This document shows positions 9,060 through 17,760 of a stretch of DNA of 64,000 nucleotides, one piece after another. The notes beneath the pieces were generated by a model. That model saw only the letters and a list, made by a program, of their open reading frames with translations, had not been told where the DNA came from and made no database searches. Origin of the DNA: Streptomyces sp. NBC_00820 (GTDB lineage: Bacteria; Actinomycetota; Actinomycetes; Streptomycetales; Streptomycetaceae); the NCBI RefSeq assembly GCF_036347055.1, contig NZ_CP108882.1, forward strand, positions 6,498,001 to 6,562,000. The letters are read 5' to 3'. Within the stretch, counting starts at the first letter, position 1; each line of letters starts with the position of its first letter. A program made the translations under genes and the position numbers.

Positions 9060-9440
9060 ATGAGCACCCGCACCACCACCGCCTCGGTGTCCACGCACAT
9101 CCTGGACACGTCCGCCGGCCGCCCCGCCGGGGGCGTCACCGTCCGCCTGTCCGCCCGTGCCGGGCGCGACGCGGACTGGCAGGCGCTCGGCGGCTCCGCG
9201 ACCGACTCCGACGGCCGGTGCAAGGACCTGCCGGTCCCGCCGGAGGGGAGCACCCATGTACGGCTCGACTTCGCCGTCGAGGCCTACCTCGAGAAGCGGC
9301 GGGACGCCACCGCGGGCCCGGACGGCGGTGCCGCGTTCTTCCCCGAGGTGACGGTCACCTTCGCCGTGCGCCCCGGCGAGCACTTCCACGTGCCACTGCT
9401 GCTCAACCCGTTCGGCTACTCCGTATACCGAGGGAGCTAG
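9060..9440 (+). CDS. uraH: 5-hydroxyisourate hydrolase (transthyretin-like)
   Basis: A 126-residue HIU hydrolase that opens 5-hydroxyisourate to OHCU, between uricase and UraD. The transthyretin-related fold is shown by the N-terminal VSTHILDTSAGRPAGGV (catalytic His), the central arginine region, FFPEVTVTF with HFHVPLLLNPFGYS, and the diagnostic C-terminal tetrapeptide YRGS. There is no signal peptide. It starts just after uraD and ends 6 bases before the uricase ATG, so all three steps from urate to allantoin are in one transcript. Confidence 0.95.
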   Translation: MSTRTTTASVSTHILDTSAGRPAGGVTVRLSARAGRDADWQALGGSATDSDGRCKDLPVPPEGSTHVRLDFAVEAYLEKRRDATAGPDGGAAFFPEVTVTFAVRPGEHFHVPLLLNPFGYSVYRGS

Positions 9441-9446
9441 CACCAC

Positions 9447-10373
9447 ATGACAGACGAGCACCTTCCGGGCCGCCCCGTGGTCCTGGGACAGAACCAGTAC
9501 GGCAAGGCCGAGAACCGGGTCGTCAGGATCACGCGGGACGGCGCCACCCACCACATCAAGGACCTCAACGTCTCCGTGTCGCTGAGCGGAGCCATGGACG
9601 AGGTCCACTACTCCGGCTCCAACGCCCACGTCCTGCCGACCGACACCACCAAGAACACGGTGTACGCGTTCGCCAAGGAGCACGGCATCGAGTCCGCCGA
9701 GCAGTTCGGCATCCACCTCGCCCGCCACTTCGTCACCTCCCAGGAGCCGATCCGCACGGCCCGCATCCGCATCGAGGAGTACGGCTGGGAGCGGATCGTG
9801 ACCTCCGGCGCCGACGAGGCCGGACACTCCTTCGCACGCACGGGACAGGAGGTCCGGCTGGCGCAGATCACCTACGACGGCTCGTCGTGGGAGGTCGTCT
9901 CCGGCCTGAAGGACCTGGTCGTGATGAACTCGACCGACTCCGAGTTCTGGGGTTTCGCCAAGGACGGGTACACCACCCTCAAGGAGGCGTACGACCGCAT
10001 CCTGGCCACCCGGGTCGCCGCCCGCTGGCGCTTCGGCTGGTCCGACGACGAAGAGGAGATGCCCGACTGGGAGCGGTCGTACGCCGAGACCCGCAGGCAC
10101 CTGCTCCAGGCCTTCGCCGAGACGTACTCCCTCTCGCTCCAGCAGACGCTCTACCAGATGGGCGCGCGGATCATCGACCGCCGCGACGAGATCGACGAGG
10201 TCCGCTTCTCGCTGCCGAACCAGCACCACTTCCTGGTCGACCTGGAACCCTTCGGGCTGAAGAACGACAACGAGGTCTACTTCGCCGCCGACCGGCCGTA
10301 CGGCCTGATCGAGGCGACCGTCCTGCGGGACGGCTGCGAGGCGCGGATACCGGCGGACCTCACCAACCTCTGA
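9447..10373 (+). CDS. uox: Urate oxidase (uricase)
   Basis: A 308-residue cofactor-free uricase oxidising urate to 5-hydroxyisourate with O2. Visible active-site elements are GQNQYGKAENRVV (catalytic Lys), NAHVLPTDTTKNTVY (Thr of the Lys-Thr pair, plus the TKNT signature), the ARHFVTSQ-x-x-I segment, and LPNQHHFLVDL (His). The length is normal for the duplicated T-fold enzyme. It is the third gene of the operon; the downstream deaminase probably supplies urate. Confidence 0.95.
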   Translation: MTDEHLPGRPVVLGQNQYGKAENRVVRITRDGATHHIKDLNVSVSLSGAMDEVHYSGSNAHVLPTDTTKNTVYAFAKEHGIESAEQFGIHLARHFVTSQEPIRTARIRIEEYGWERIVTSGADEAGHSFARTGQEVRLAQITYDGSSWEVVSGLKDLVVMNSTDSEFWGFAKDGYTTLKEAYDRILATRVAARWRFGWSDDEEEMPDWERSYAETRRHLLQAFAETYSLSLQQTLYQMGARIIDRRDEIDEVRFSLPNQHHFLVDLEPFGLKNDNEVYFAADRPYGLIEATVLRDGCEARIPADLTNL

Positions 10374-10451
10374 GCTCCCACGCCTTCACGCCCCCGCCTT
10401 CGCGCCCCGCCTCTGAGCCACCTCGTGAGCCCTCCCGGAGAAGGACGAACC

Positions 10452-11831
10452 ATGGCAGCAGCCCAGCGCGTCGTCATCGAGAACTGCGCGATCGCGACCG
10501 TCGACGCCGAGGACACCGAGTACGCCTTTGGGCACGTGGTCATCGCCGGCAACCGCATCGAGGCGGTCGGCGCGGGCAGGGCCCCCGAGGGCCTGGAGCG
10601 CGTCGTACGCCGGATCGACGCCACCGGGCACCTCGTGACCCCCGGCCTGGTCAACACCCACCACCACTTCTACCAGTGGATCACCCGGGGCCTGGCGACC
10701 GACCACAACCTCTTCGACTGGCTGGTCGCGCTCTACCCGACCTGGGCACGCATCGACGAGCCGATGGTCTACGCGGCGGCCCAGGGCTCGCTCGCGATGA
10801 TGGCCCGCGGCGGCGTCACCACCGCCATGGACCACCACTACGTCTTCCCGCGCGGCTCCGGCGACCTCTCCGGCGCGATCATCCGCGCCGCCCGCGAGAC
10901 AGGCGTCCGCTTCACCCTGGCCCGCGGCTCCATGGACCGCGGCGAGAGCGACGGCGGGCTGCCGCCGGACTTCGCCGTCGAGACGCTGCGGGACGCCCTC
11001 GCCGCGACCGAGGAGACCGTACGGCAGTACCACGACGCCTCCTTCGACGCGATGACCCAGGTCGCCGTGGCCCCCTGCTCACCCTTCTCCGTCTCCACCG
11101 AACTACTCCGGCAGGGCGCCGAGTTGGCCCGCCACCTCGGCGTACGGCTGCACACCCACGGCTCGGAGACGGTGGAGGAGGAGAAGTTCTGCCACGAGCT
11201 GTTCGGCATGGGCCCGACCGACTACTTCGAGTCCACCGGCTGGCTCGGCGAGGACGTGTGGATGGCGCACTGCGTCCACATGAACGACACCGACATCGCC
11301 GCCTTCGCCCGTACCGGGACCGGCGTCGCCCACTGCCCATCCTCCAACGCCCGCCTCGCGGCCGGCATCGCCCGCGTCCCCGACATGCTCCGGGCCGGCG
11401 TCCCGGTCGGCCTCGGCGTGGACGGCACCGCCTCCAACGAGTCCGGCGAACTCCACACCGAGCTGCGCAACGCGCTGCTGATCAACCGCCTCGGCGCCCA
11501 CCGGGAGGCGGCCCTCACCGCCCGCCAGGCGCTGCGCCTGGGCACCTACGGCGGCGCCCAGGTGCTCGGCCGCGCCGCCGAGACCGGTTCGGTGGAGCCC
11601 GGCAAGCTGGCCGACCTGGTGCTGTGGAAGCTGGACACCATCGCCCACGCCTCCATCGCCGACCCGGTGACGGCTCTGGTCCTCGGCGCGGCGGCCCCGG
11701 TCACCGCGTCCTTCGTCGACGGCCGCCAGATCGTCGAGAACGGCCGCCTCCTCACCGTCGACGAGGACGCCATCGCCCGCTCCACCCGGGCCGAGGCCCA
11801 GCGGCTGGCGCGGATCGCCGCCCAGGACTGA
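10452..11831 (+). CDS. 8-oxoguanine deaminase / amidohydrolase
   Basis: A 459-residue amidohydrolase with the metal-binding pattern LVTPGLVNTHHHFYQW, LHTHGSE, WMAHCVHMND and VGLGVDGTASNESGE. Within the superfamily it resembles 8-oxoguanine/TrzN-like deaminases (FDWLVALYPTWARID, VTTAMDHHYVFPRG). 8-Oxoguanine deaminase makes urate directly, which fits a gene immediately after uricase. Guanine deaminase is the main alternative. The ATG at 10452 has GGAGAAGGACGAACC upstream, so I chose it over an in-frame GTG nine codons earlier. A gap of about 80 bases separates it from uricase, with no terminator seen. Confidence 0.88.
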   Translation: MAAAQRVVIENCAIATVDAEDTEYAFGHVVIAGNRIEAVGAGRAPEGLERVVRRIDATGHLVTPGLVNTHHHFYQWITRGLATDHNLFDWLVALYPTWARIDEPMVYAAAQGSLAMMARGGVTTAMDHHYVFPRGSGDLSGAIIRAARETGVRFTLARGSMDRGESDGGLPPDFAVETLRDALAATEETVRQYHDASFDAMTQVAVAPCSPFSVSTELLRQGAELARHLGVRLHTHGSETVEEEKFCHELFGMGPTDYFESTGWLGEDVWMAHCVHMNDTDIAAFARTGTGVAHCPSSNARLAAGIARVPDMLRAGVPVGLGVDGTASNESGELHTELRNALLINRLGAHREAALTARQALRLGTYGGAQVLGRAAETGSVEPGKLADLVLWKLDTIAHASIADPVTALVLGAAAPVTASFVDGRQIVENGRLLTVDEDAIARSTRAEAQRLARIAAQD

Positions 11832-11887
11832 CAGGGCGCGTAACTCCGGCCGGTGCCCACGGCGGTGGCCGGGATGAGGGCCTCGCC

Positions 11888-11971
11888 GTGGCCGAGCGCA
11901 ACCGGGTGTACGTCGCCGAGGCGCGGGCGGCCTACGACGCCGAGCACCGGCCGGAGTTGCTCGACGCGTAG
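11888..11971 (+). pseudogene. Possible 3' remnant of a lost gene
   Basis: Between the deaminase and the thioesterase a short open frame reads VAERNRVYVAEARAAYDAEH and then RPELLDA before a TAG. The amphipathic, charged composition looks protein-like, but 27 codons are too few for any family call. It could be the tail of a deleted gene or chance. Confidence 0.2.
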
Positions 11972-11987
11972 AGGCGGCCGCCGGTGG

Positions 11988-12410
11988 TCAGAGACCGAAG
12001 AGGCCGAGGTCCGCGGCCAGTTCCTTGAAGACGTCCCGCGGGTCGGCGACCAGCTTGCGTGCCTTCAGGTCCATGATCCCGCCGACCGCCGTGACCTCGG
12101 CCGCGACCGTGCCGTCGGACTTGCGCACCTCCTGGCGGATCCGGAAGGTCTTGCCCTCGCCCCACTCGAACGCGCAGGTCACGTCGACCTCTTCACCGGC
12201 GAGCAGTTCGCGCCGGTAGCGGATGGTCGTCTCCAGCGCGACAGGGCCCACACCCCGGCCGAGGAACCGGGCCTGGCTGATCCCGGCTGCCTGGAGCAGT
12301 GACCAGCGGGCGTGTTCCGCGTAGTTGAGGTACACCGCCTGGTTGAGGTGACCCTGCACGTCGGTCTCGTAGCCACGGACGGTCACACGGACGGAAAACG
12401 GTTCGGACAC
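11988..12410 (-). CDS. Acyl-CoA thioesterase, 4HBT hot-dog fold
   Basis: A 140-residue single hot-dog domain hydrolysing acyl-CoA or acyl-carrier thioesters. Seen: VRVTVRGYETDVQGHLNQAVYLNYAEHARWSLL, the usual D-x-x-G-H-x-N-x-x-x-Y catalytic motif of YbgC/4HBT proteins, then RRELLAGEEVDVTCAFEW and VAAEVTAVGGIMDL. I place the start at the GTG complementary to 12408-12410, which has an AGAAGGGCAAGCA ribosome site. The substrate is unknown. Confidence 0.88.
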   Translation of the reverse strand: MSEPFSVRVTVRGYETDVQGHLNQAVYLNYAEHARWSLLQAAGISQARFLGRGVGPVALETTIRYRRELLAGEEVDVTCAFEWGEGKTFRIRQEVRKSDGTVAAEVTAVGGIMDLKARKLVADPRDVFKELAADLGLFGL

Positions 12411-12462
12411 TGCTTGCCCTTCTCGCGTTGTGTTTCTCCGGTGATCCGATCTTGGCACGCTC

Positions 12463-13158
12463 TTACGTCCGGCGGGGCGACGCCAGCAGATAACGCACCC
12501 TGGTCCGCGGCTCGGTGTACTCGCCGGACTGCCACCCGGCCCGCTCCAGCGTGGCCGCGCAGGCCTCCAGCGTCGCCGCGTCCGGCGCGTACACGGCGAC
12601 CGCCTCCGGCTGCGGGGTGCCCCGCACGCGGTAGCCGTCGCGGTCCCGGCCGGCCGGCCGTTGTCCGGCGGCCTCCAGGGCGAGCGCGGCGGCCCGCACC
12701 AGATGCGTGCGCTCCCAGCCGCAGGGCCGGTCGGTCGCCCCGTCCGGGTTGGTCATCCGGCGCAGCTCCAGCAGCCCCTGCCAGGCACTGTGCACCTCAC
12801 GCACCCGGGCCACCTCCCCGGGTCCCGGCTCCACCTCGTCCTCCTCGCCGCCGACGCGGGCCGCGAAGACTCCGGAGGAACCGGTCGCCGGGGCCTCGCC
12901 GGCTCCGGGCGGTTGCGCCTCCGCCTTCGCGTTCGCCTTCGTTGCAGGCTCCGGCTCCGTCTCCGCCGTCTGTATGCGATGACCCGCCGGTGTCAGGAAG
13001 CAGTCGTGCGGCGGCCGCGGATGCCGGAAGGCGAGACCGAGCCGCACCAGCGCCGCGAGCTGCGCCTCCGTGCCCCGCAGCCGCCCGGTGACCGGGTCGG
13101 CGGCGTCGATGACACGCCGCTGTGCGGCGGTCGGCGGTACGCCACGACCGTGCCGCAC
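12463..13158 (-). CDS. Hypothetical protein with variable Glu/Ala/Lys linker
   Basis: About 231 residues; I do not recognise a named family. An N-terminal part (RRVIDAADPVTGRLRGTEAQLAALVRLGLAF...LTPAGHRI) looks like a winged-helix-sized domain. The middle is an Ala/Glu/Lys linker (about residues 65-100). A C-terminal part reads WERTHLVRAAALALEAAGQ...AVAVYAPDAATLEACAATLERAGW. The start is uncertain: GTG at 13158 or a later GTG six codons in. The next gene on the same strand, at 13163, ends five bases upstream, so this gene is probably last in the XRE-DUF397 transcript. Confidence 0.6.
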   Translation of the reverse strand: MRHGRGVPPTAAQRRVIDAADPVTGRLRGTEAQLAALVRLGLAFRHPRPPHDCFLTPAGHRIQTAETEPEPATKANAKAEAQPPGAGEAPATGSSGVFAARVGGEEDEVEPGPGEVARVREVHSAWQGLLELRRMTNPDGATDRPCGWERTHLVRAAALALEAAGQRPAGRDRDGYRVRGTPQPEAVAVYAPDAATLEACAATLERAGWQSGEYTEPRTRVRYLLASPRRT

Positions 13159-13162
13159 CGTG

Positions 13163-13381
13163 TCACTCCGCCCGGTGCGGCCAAGCCGCCGAACTGACGA
13201 AGGCGGTCCAACCGGCGAAAGAGAAGGCGAGTTGGGGACCCCGCGTGTGCTTGGAGTCGCGTACGTGGATGGTGTGGGGGGTGGTGGCGACCTCGACGCA
13301 CTCCGGGCCGTCGTTCGTGCTGTAGCTGCTCTTGAACCACTCCAGCGCGGAACCGTTCCCCACCGAGGGGTTGGTCATCAT
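13163..13381 (-). CDS. DUF397 domain protein
   Basis: A 72-residue DUF397 protein: ALEWFKSSYSTNDGPECVEVATTPHTIHVRDSKHTRGPQLAFSFAGWTAFV contains the family signature W-x-KSS-x-S...CVEVA...VRDSK. These small proteins normally accompany an XRE regulator with a DUF5753 domain in Streptomyces and have been treated as a toxin/antitoxin-like or developmental signalling pair. The ATG overlaps the stop of the XRE gene by four bases (13378-13381), so the two are co-translated. Confidence 0.93.
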   Translation of the reverse strand: MMTNPSVGNGSALEWFKSSYSTNDGPECVEVATTPHTIHVRDSKHTRGPQLAFSFAGWTAFVSSAAWPHRAE

Positions 13382-14244
13382 GTCTCTCCCAGCACTTTCT
13401 CGATGAAGGACAGCGATTCACGGGGAGTGAAGGCCTGGGCCCGGATGATGCCATAGCGGATCTCAAGGATCTGAATCTCCCTGGGGTGGGAGATCAGGCT
13501 GCTGATGAGCTGTACCTCGTTGTGTCCTACGGTGTCCCCTCCCTTGAGCCGCAGGAGTTGGAGCGATCCCGCGAGACCGGCGTGATCGTCGCGGTCCGTG
13601 GGCATCACCTGGATCTCCACGTTCCGTCGCTGACCGATTTCCAGCAGACGTTCGAGTTGCTTGCGCATCACCATCCTGCCCCCGAGAGGGCGGCGCAGAG
13701 TCACCTCTTCCTGGACGAAACTGAAGACGGGCGTGGGCTGCCGGTCGAAGACCTCCTGGCGCGCCATGCGCGCGGCGACAAGTCGTCCCAACTCGTCCTC
13801 GGTGAAGGGCGGTCGGCGCATCCCGTACAGAGCCTGCGCGTACTCCGGGGTCTGGAGCAGTCCATGGACGACGGTGTTGGCGTAGGCGCACAACTCCACC
13901 GCCTCCCCCTCCAGCTTGGCCAGATCCCGCACCTTCTTCGGGTACCGGGCCTCCTCCACGTCCCTCTTCAGGCAGGCGATCATTCCCCCGGCGCCCAGCG
14001 CCTCGTCCGCCGCCTCCAGGAACTGACTCTTCGGCGCGCGCCGACCCCGTTCGACCGAGGACACCTGCTCCTCGCTGTAGCCGATGGCCGTGCCCAGCTC
14101 GGCCTGAGTGAGTCCCTTACGCTCGCGGCACATCTTGACGACCTTGCCGACGGTCCGCAGTACGGCCGCCGACTCCTCGTCCGCGCCGTACGGTTCCATG
14201 CCGTCACCGGTCTGCGGCCCCTGTCCCGTCACGCCAACGCCCAC
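13378..14244 (-). CDS. XRE-family regulator with DUF5753 (Scr1-type)
   Basis: A 288-residue protein. The HTH lies at about residues 30-80 (VVKMCRERKGLTQAELGTAIGYSEEQVSSVERGRRAPKSQFLEAADEAL). The C-terminal DUF5753 domain runs through YANTVVHGLLQTPEYAQALYG, ARMARQEVFDRQ, NVEIQVMPTDRDDHAGLAGS and YGIIRAQAFTPRESLSFIE. The GTG at 14244 has a strong GGAGGTG ribosome site, so I prefer it to the internal ATG at 14199. With DUF397 downstream and the divergent HATPase gene, this is the usual three-part Streptomyces module. Confidence 0.92.
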   Translation of the reverse strand: MGVGVTGQGPQTGDGMEPYGADEESAAVLRTVGKVVKMCRERKGLTQAELGTAIGYSEEQVSSVERGRRAPKSQFLEAADEALGAGGMIACLKRDVEEARYPKKVRDLAKLEGEAVELCAYANTVVHGLLQTPEYAQALYGMRRPPFTEDELGRLVAARMARQEVFDRQPTPVFSFVQEEVTLRRPLGGRMVMRKQLERLLEIGQRRNVEIQVMPTDRDDHAGLAGSLQLLRLKGGDTVGHNEVQLISSLISHPREIQILEIRYGIIRAQAFTPRESLSFIEKVLGET

Positions 14245-14402
14245 GCTCCGACACCTCCACCTGCCGCCCGTACGCCAACTCCCGGTCGGTCCGCCGCGTC
14301 ACGCGTCGCCGCCCGTACAGAGCCGGACGGCGCCCGGACAGCGAAGCCGCGTACCACCCGTGTCGCTGTTCAGAGTAGAGACAGCCGACCACGCTGAGTG
14401 AC

Positions 14403-14864
14403 ATGAACGCCGATATCGCTCACTCGACCGTGTCCACCTCCGACGCCTCCGCTTCCGTCTCCGTCGTCCGGCTGTCGGCCACGCCGAGAGGCGCCCGCCT
14501 CGCCCGTCACCTGGCCGCCGAACAACTCCACCGCTGGGGCTGGTCGTACGACACGGAGGCGCACCGCACGGCCGCGCTCCTCGTGGCCGAACTCGCCGCG
14601 AACGCGGTGGTGCACGGCCAGGTGCGGGGCCGCGACTTCCGGCTGCGTCTCACGCTCCACCACGACGACGCCACGCTCCGGATCGAAGTGACCGACGCCC
14701 GTCCCGAGCGTCGTCCGCCCACCCCCGGCACGCTCATGCCGCCCCGGCCCGAGGAGGAGTCCGGCCGGGGCCTGGTTCTCGTCGAGGCGCTGGCCGCTCA
14801 CTGGGGGACGACGTGCGCGGACCCGTACACCAAGACGGTCTGGTGCGAGGTCGCCCTCGCGTGA
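14403..14864 (+). CDS. Anti-sigma-factor-like ATP-binding protein (HATPase_c_2)
   Basis: A 153-residue GHKL ATPase domain with no sensor part, like the SpoIIAB/RsbW-type kinases abundant in Streptomyces. N box: ALLVAELAANAVVHGQVRGRDF. G1-like segment: LRIEVTDARPERRP; G2: ESGRGLVLVEALAAHWG. It is divergent from the XRE/DUF397 pair, with 158 bases between them, which supports a functional link. Partner sigma or anti-anti-sigma factors are not in the window. Confidence 0.88.
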   Translation: MNADIAHSTVSTSDASASVSVVRLSATPRGARLARHLAAEQLHRWGWSYDTEAHRTAALLVAELAANAVVHGQVRGRDFRLRLTLHHDDATLRIEVTDARPERRPPTPGTLMPPRPEEESGRGLVLVEALAAHWGTTCADPYTKTVWCEVALA

Positions 14865-14880
14865 CACGGCCGGCGAGCGG

Positions 14881-16089
14881 TCACTGCCGGTACCCGCTGA
14901 GGAACCGGCCGATCCGGCCGATCGCCGCCTCCAGGTCGTCCGCGTGGGGGAGGGTGAGGATGCGGAAGTGGTCGGGGGCAGGCCAGTTGAAGCCCGTTCC
15001 CTGGACCACCTGGATCTTCTCCCTCAGCAGCAGGTCCAGGACGAACTTCTCGTCGTCGTGGATCTTGTGGACCTTGGGGTCGAGGCGCGGGAAGGCGTAC
15101 AGGGCGCCCTTGGGCTTGACGCAGGACACGCCCGGGATCTCGTTCAGCTTCTCCCAGGCCACGTTCCGCTGCTCGTACAGCCGGCCGCCGGGCGCGGCGA
15201 GTTCGCCGATGGACTGGCGGCCGCCGAGCGCGGCCTGGATGGCGTACTGCGCGGGGGCGTTGGGGCACAGCCGCATGGAGGCCAGCATGGTCAGGCCCTC
15301 GATGTAGTCCTTGGCGTGCTGCCGGGGCCCCGTGATCACCAGCCAGCCGGAGCGGAAGCCCGCCACGCGGTGGGTCTTCGACAGTCCGCAGAAGGTGAGC
15401 ACCACCAGGTCGGGGGCGAGGGCGGCGGTCGAGTGGTGCACGGCGTCGTCGTAGAGGATCTGGTCGTAGATCTCGTCGGCGAAGACCATCAGGCCGTGCC
15501 GGCGGGCGAGGTCGAGGATGCCCTCCAGGACCTCCTTGGGGTACACCGCGCCCGTGGGGTTGTTGGGGTTGATGATGACCACGGCCTTCGTGCGGTCCGT
15601 GATCTTCGACGCCATGTCGGCCAGGTCGGGGGTCCAGTCGGCCTGTTCGTCGCAGAGGTAGTGGACCGCCTTGCCGCCGGCGAGCGTGGTCACCGCCGTC
15701 CAGAGGGGGAAGTCCGGTGCGGGGATGAGGATCTCGTCGCCGTCCTCGACGAGGGCCTGGACGGCCATGGAGACCAGCTCCGAGACGCCGTTGCCCAGGA
15801 ACACGTCGTCGACGCCCACCTCCAGGCCGAGGGACTGGTAGCGCTGGGCGACGGCGCGGCGGGCCGAGAGGATGCCGCGCGAGTCCGTGTAGCCGTGCGC
15901 CCGCGGCAGCATCCGGATCATGTCCTGGAGGATCTCCTCCGGCGCCTCGAAGCCGAAGAGCGCGGGATTGCCCGTGTTCAGGCGCAGCACACTGTGCCCC
16001 GCCTCCTCCAGTGCGTCGGCGTGTTCGATCACCGGGCCGCGGATCTCGTAACAGACCTCGCTGAGTTTGTTCGACTGCCGGAACTCCAT
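14881..16089 (-). CDS. PLP-dependent aminotransferase (AlaA-type, class I)
   Basis: A 402-residue fold-type I aminotransferase. Visible: NTGNPALFGFEAP at the N-terminus, SRGILSARRAVAQRYQ, VFLGNGVSELVSM (cofactor phosphate-binding region), VVIINPNNPTGAVYPKEVLEGIL, VFADEIYDQILYDD (Asp for the pyridine nitrogen), FCGLSKTHRVAGFRSGWLV with the Schiff-base Lys in SKTHR, and near the end FRILTLPHADDLEAAI. It is closest to glutamate-pyruvate (alanine) aminotransferases. It converges on the ATPase gene with 16 bases between, and is divergent from the HxlR regulator. Confidence 0.9.
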   Translation of the reverse strand: MEFRQSNKLSEVCYEIRGPVIEHADALEEAGHSVLRLNTGNPALFGFEAPEEILQDMIRMLPRAHGYTDSRGILSARRAVAQRYQSLGLEVGVDDVFLGNGVSELVSMAVQALVEDGDEILIPAPDFPLWTAVTTLAGGKAVHYLCDEQADWTPDLADMASKITDRTKAVVIINPNNPTGAVYPKEVLEGILDLARRHGLMVFADEIYDQILYDDAVHHSTAALAPDLVVLTFCGLSKTHRVAGFRSGWLVITGPRQHAKDYIEGLTMLASMRLCPNAPAQYAIQAALGGRQSIGELAAPGGRLYEQRNVAWEKLNEIPGVSCVKPKGALYAFPRLDPKVHKIHDDEKFVLDLLLREKIQVVQGTGFNWPAPDHFRILTLPHADDLEAAIGRIGRFLSGYRQ

Positions 16090-16176
16090 GCGCCGCTACC
16101 TCTCCGGTATCTGGTGTCACTTGGTTTTACCAAGTAGGAGCTTGGAAAGTCCAACAACCCGTCTAGACTGCGTCGC

Positions 16177-16803
16177 ATGCCACCTCGCCGACGCTACGAC
16201 CAGTACTGCTCCGCGGCCTGCGCCCTCGACCTCGTCGGAGACCGCTGGACCCTGCTGATCGTCCGTGAGCTGCTGGCCGGACCCCGGCGCTACACGGACC
16301 TGCACGCGGACCTGCCCGGTGTGAGCACGGACGTCCTCGCCTCACGGCTGAAGGACATGGAGCGCGACGGGCTCGCCACCCGGCGGCGCCTTCCGCCGCC
16401 GGCCGCGGCGAACGTGTACGAACTCACCGTGCACGGGCGCCGGTTGCTGCCGGTGCTCCAGGCTCTGGGTGAGTGGGGTCAGGCCGAGCTGGGCGAACGG
16501 CGCCCCACCGACGCGGTCCGCGCCCACTGGTTCGCGTTGCCCCTGCTGCGGGCTCTTCAGGGCGAGGGAGTCGTCGAAGTCGCCCTGGAGGAAGGGGACT
16601 TCCATCTGTACCTCGGCGCCGAGGACGGGGCGGCGTACGGCGACGGGCCCGCGCCCGGCGCGGTGGACGCGCGGCTCGCGATGGACACCGCCACGTGCCT
16701 GGCTGTCGGCCGGGGCGAGCTGGGCGTGCCGGACGCCGTCCGGGCGGGGCGGATCAGCGTGACCGGGGACGGCGCCGTCGCGAAGAGCCTTCGTGAGGCG
16801 TGA
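16177..16803 (+). CDS. HxlR-family regulator with C-terminal SCP2-like domain
   Basis: A 208-residue protein. Residues 1-100 are an HxlR winged helix (YDQYCSAACALDLVGDRWTLLIVRELLAGPRRYTDLHADLPGVSTDVLASRLKDMERDGLATRRRLPPP...YELTVHGRRLLPVLQALGEWG). Residues 120-208 look like a sterol-carrier/SCP2 small-molecule-binding domain (RLAMDTATCLAVGRGELGVPDAVRAGRISVTGDGAVAKSL). The combination suggests a ligand-sensing repressor. It is divergent from the aminotransferase, with 87 bases between, and may regulate it or itself; that is inference. Confidence 0.88.
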   Translation: MPPRRRYDQYCSAACALDLVGDRWTLLIVRELLAGPRRYTDLHADLPGVSTDVLASRLKDMERDGLATRRRLPPPAAANVYELTVHGRRLLPVLQALGEWGQAELGERRPTDAVRAHWFALPLLRALQGEGVVEVALEEGDFHLYLGAEDGAAYGDGPAPGAVDARLAMDTATCLAVGRGELGVPDAVRAGRISVTGDGAVAKSLREA

Positions 16804-16915
16804 GGCGTGAGGCGCGGTGCGTCGGTGCCGGTGCCGGTGCCGGCGTTCGGCGCCGACGCAGGCTCGGGCTCGGGATCGGACTCAAGCTTCTGCTTCGGCG
16901 TCGGCGGAAACAGCG

Positions 16916-16940
16916 AAGGCCCGCCGTTCGGGCGGGCCTT
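16916..16940. terminator. Bidirectional hairpin terminator
   Basis: A perfect 10-bp stem, AAGGCCCGCC with GGCGGGCCTT, closes a 5-nt loop between two convergent genes. The A/T ends on each side let it work in both directions. Confidence 0.85.
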
Positions 16941-16959
16941 CTCCGTGGTTCGCGTGGGC

Positions 16960-17760
16960 TCAGATGCTCGGGGGCACCCGGGACGGCCGTCCCGAACCGC
17001 GCGTGAGCGCGTACCCGCCGATGCCGGCGAGCGCGGCCAGGATGCCGCCGATCGCCGTCCACACCCAGCGGTCGGACCACCAGCCGGAGGACCAGCCGTC
17101 GTCCGGCTCGATGCTGGAGAGCACCGCCGACTTCGAACCGTCCTCCTCGGCCTCGGACTTGACGGCGATCCCGGGCACCAGCGGCTTGGCGAGGGAGCCG
17201 TCCACCGCGGCGGCGCCGCCGATGTCCTTGGAGTCGACGCGCACCTCGGTGCTCACCGGCTGGCCGAGGTCGGAGGAGCCCAGGCCGAGAACCGTCAGCC
17301 GGATGTAGTACGTGCCCGGCAGCGGGTCGTCGGCCCACGGCTCCGACCAGGCGCGCACCGTGCGCAGCACGCAGGCCAGCTCGACCGAGGCCGACCCCTG
17401 GGTGGCGGTGCGCGTGGCCGAGCCGTACTGGCAGGCCTGGCGGCGGCGCAGGCCGTCGTAGACGTCGATCTGCCAGGTCTCGGCGGAGTGGGCCTGCGGC
17501 AGCTTCACCGTCGCCCTGACCGTGGGACGCTGGCCGGCGTCCGCCGGGAACGACCAGTACAGGTAGTCACCGGTGGAGCCGGACGCGGTGGCCCGCTCGC
17601 CCTGCTCGATCTCCGTCGCCGTACGGAACGAGGTGCCCGCCTGGGTGGGGGCGCTGTCCTCGGACGAGGCGCTCGGCGACGGCGAGGAGTCGGCGGCGGC
17701 CGGTCCGGCGGCCAGCCCCAGCGCCAGCGCCGCGACGGTCAACACATGTCTGATACGCAT
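16960..17760 (-). CDS. Exported membrane-anchored protein, partner of the vWA protein
   Basis: 266 residues. The N-terminus MRIRHVLTVAALALGLAAGPAAADSS is a signal peptide with an A-x-A site. The extracellular part (YLYWSFPADAGQRPTVRATVKLPQ...GTYYIRLTVLGLG) resembles pre-peptidase C-terminal-like beta domains. A C-terminal segment (VWTAIGGILAALAGIGGYALTRG) is a membrane anchor with a short basic tail. The ATG overlaps the stop of the upstream vWA gene by one base, so the two are co-translated. I do not recognise a specific function; a surface complex with the vWA protein is inference. Confidence 0.75.
   Translation of the reverse strand: MRIRHVLTVAALALGLAAGPAAADSSPSPSASSEDSAPTQAGTSFRTATEIEQGERATASGSTGDYLYWSFPADAGQRPTVRATVKLPQAHSAETWQIDVYDGLRRRQACQYGSATRTATQGSASVELACVLRTVRAWSEPWADDPLPGTYYIRLTVLGLGSSDLGQPVSTEVRVDSKDIGGAAAVDGSLAKPLVPGIAVKSEAEEDGSKSAVLSSIEPDDGWSSGWWSDRWVWTAIGGILAALAGIGGYALTRGSGRPSRVPPSI

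Noticed and set aside
9218..11971. Long + strand open frame across uricase and deaminase
   Set aside because: Arg/Pro/His-rich out-of-frame reading of the uraH, uox and deaminase genes; no family sequence.
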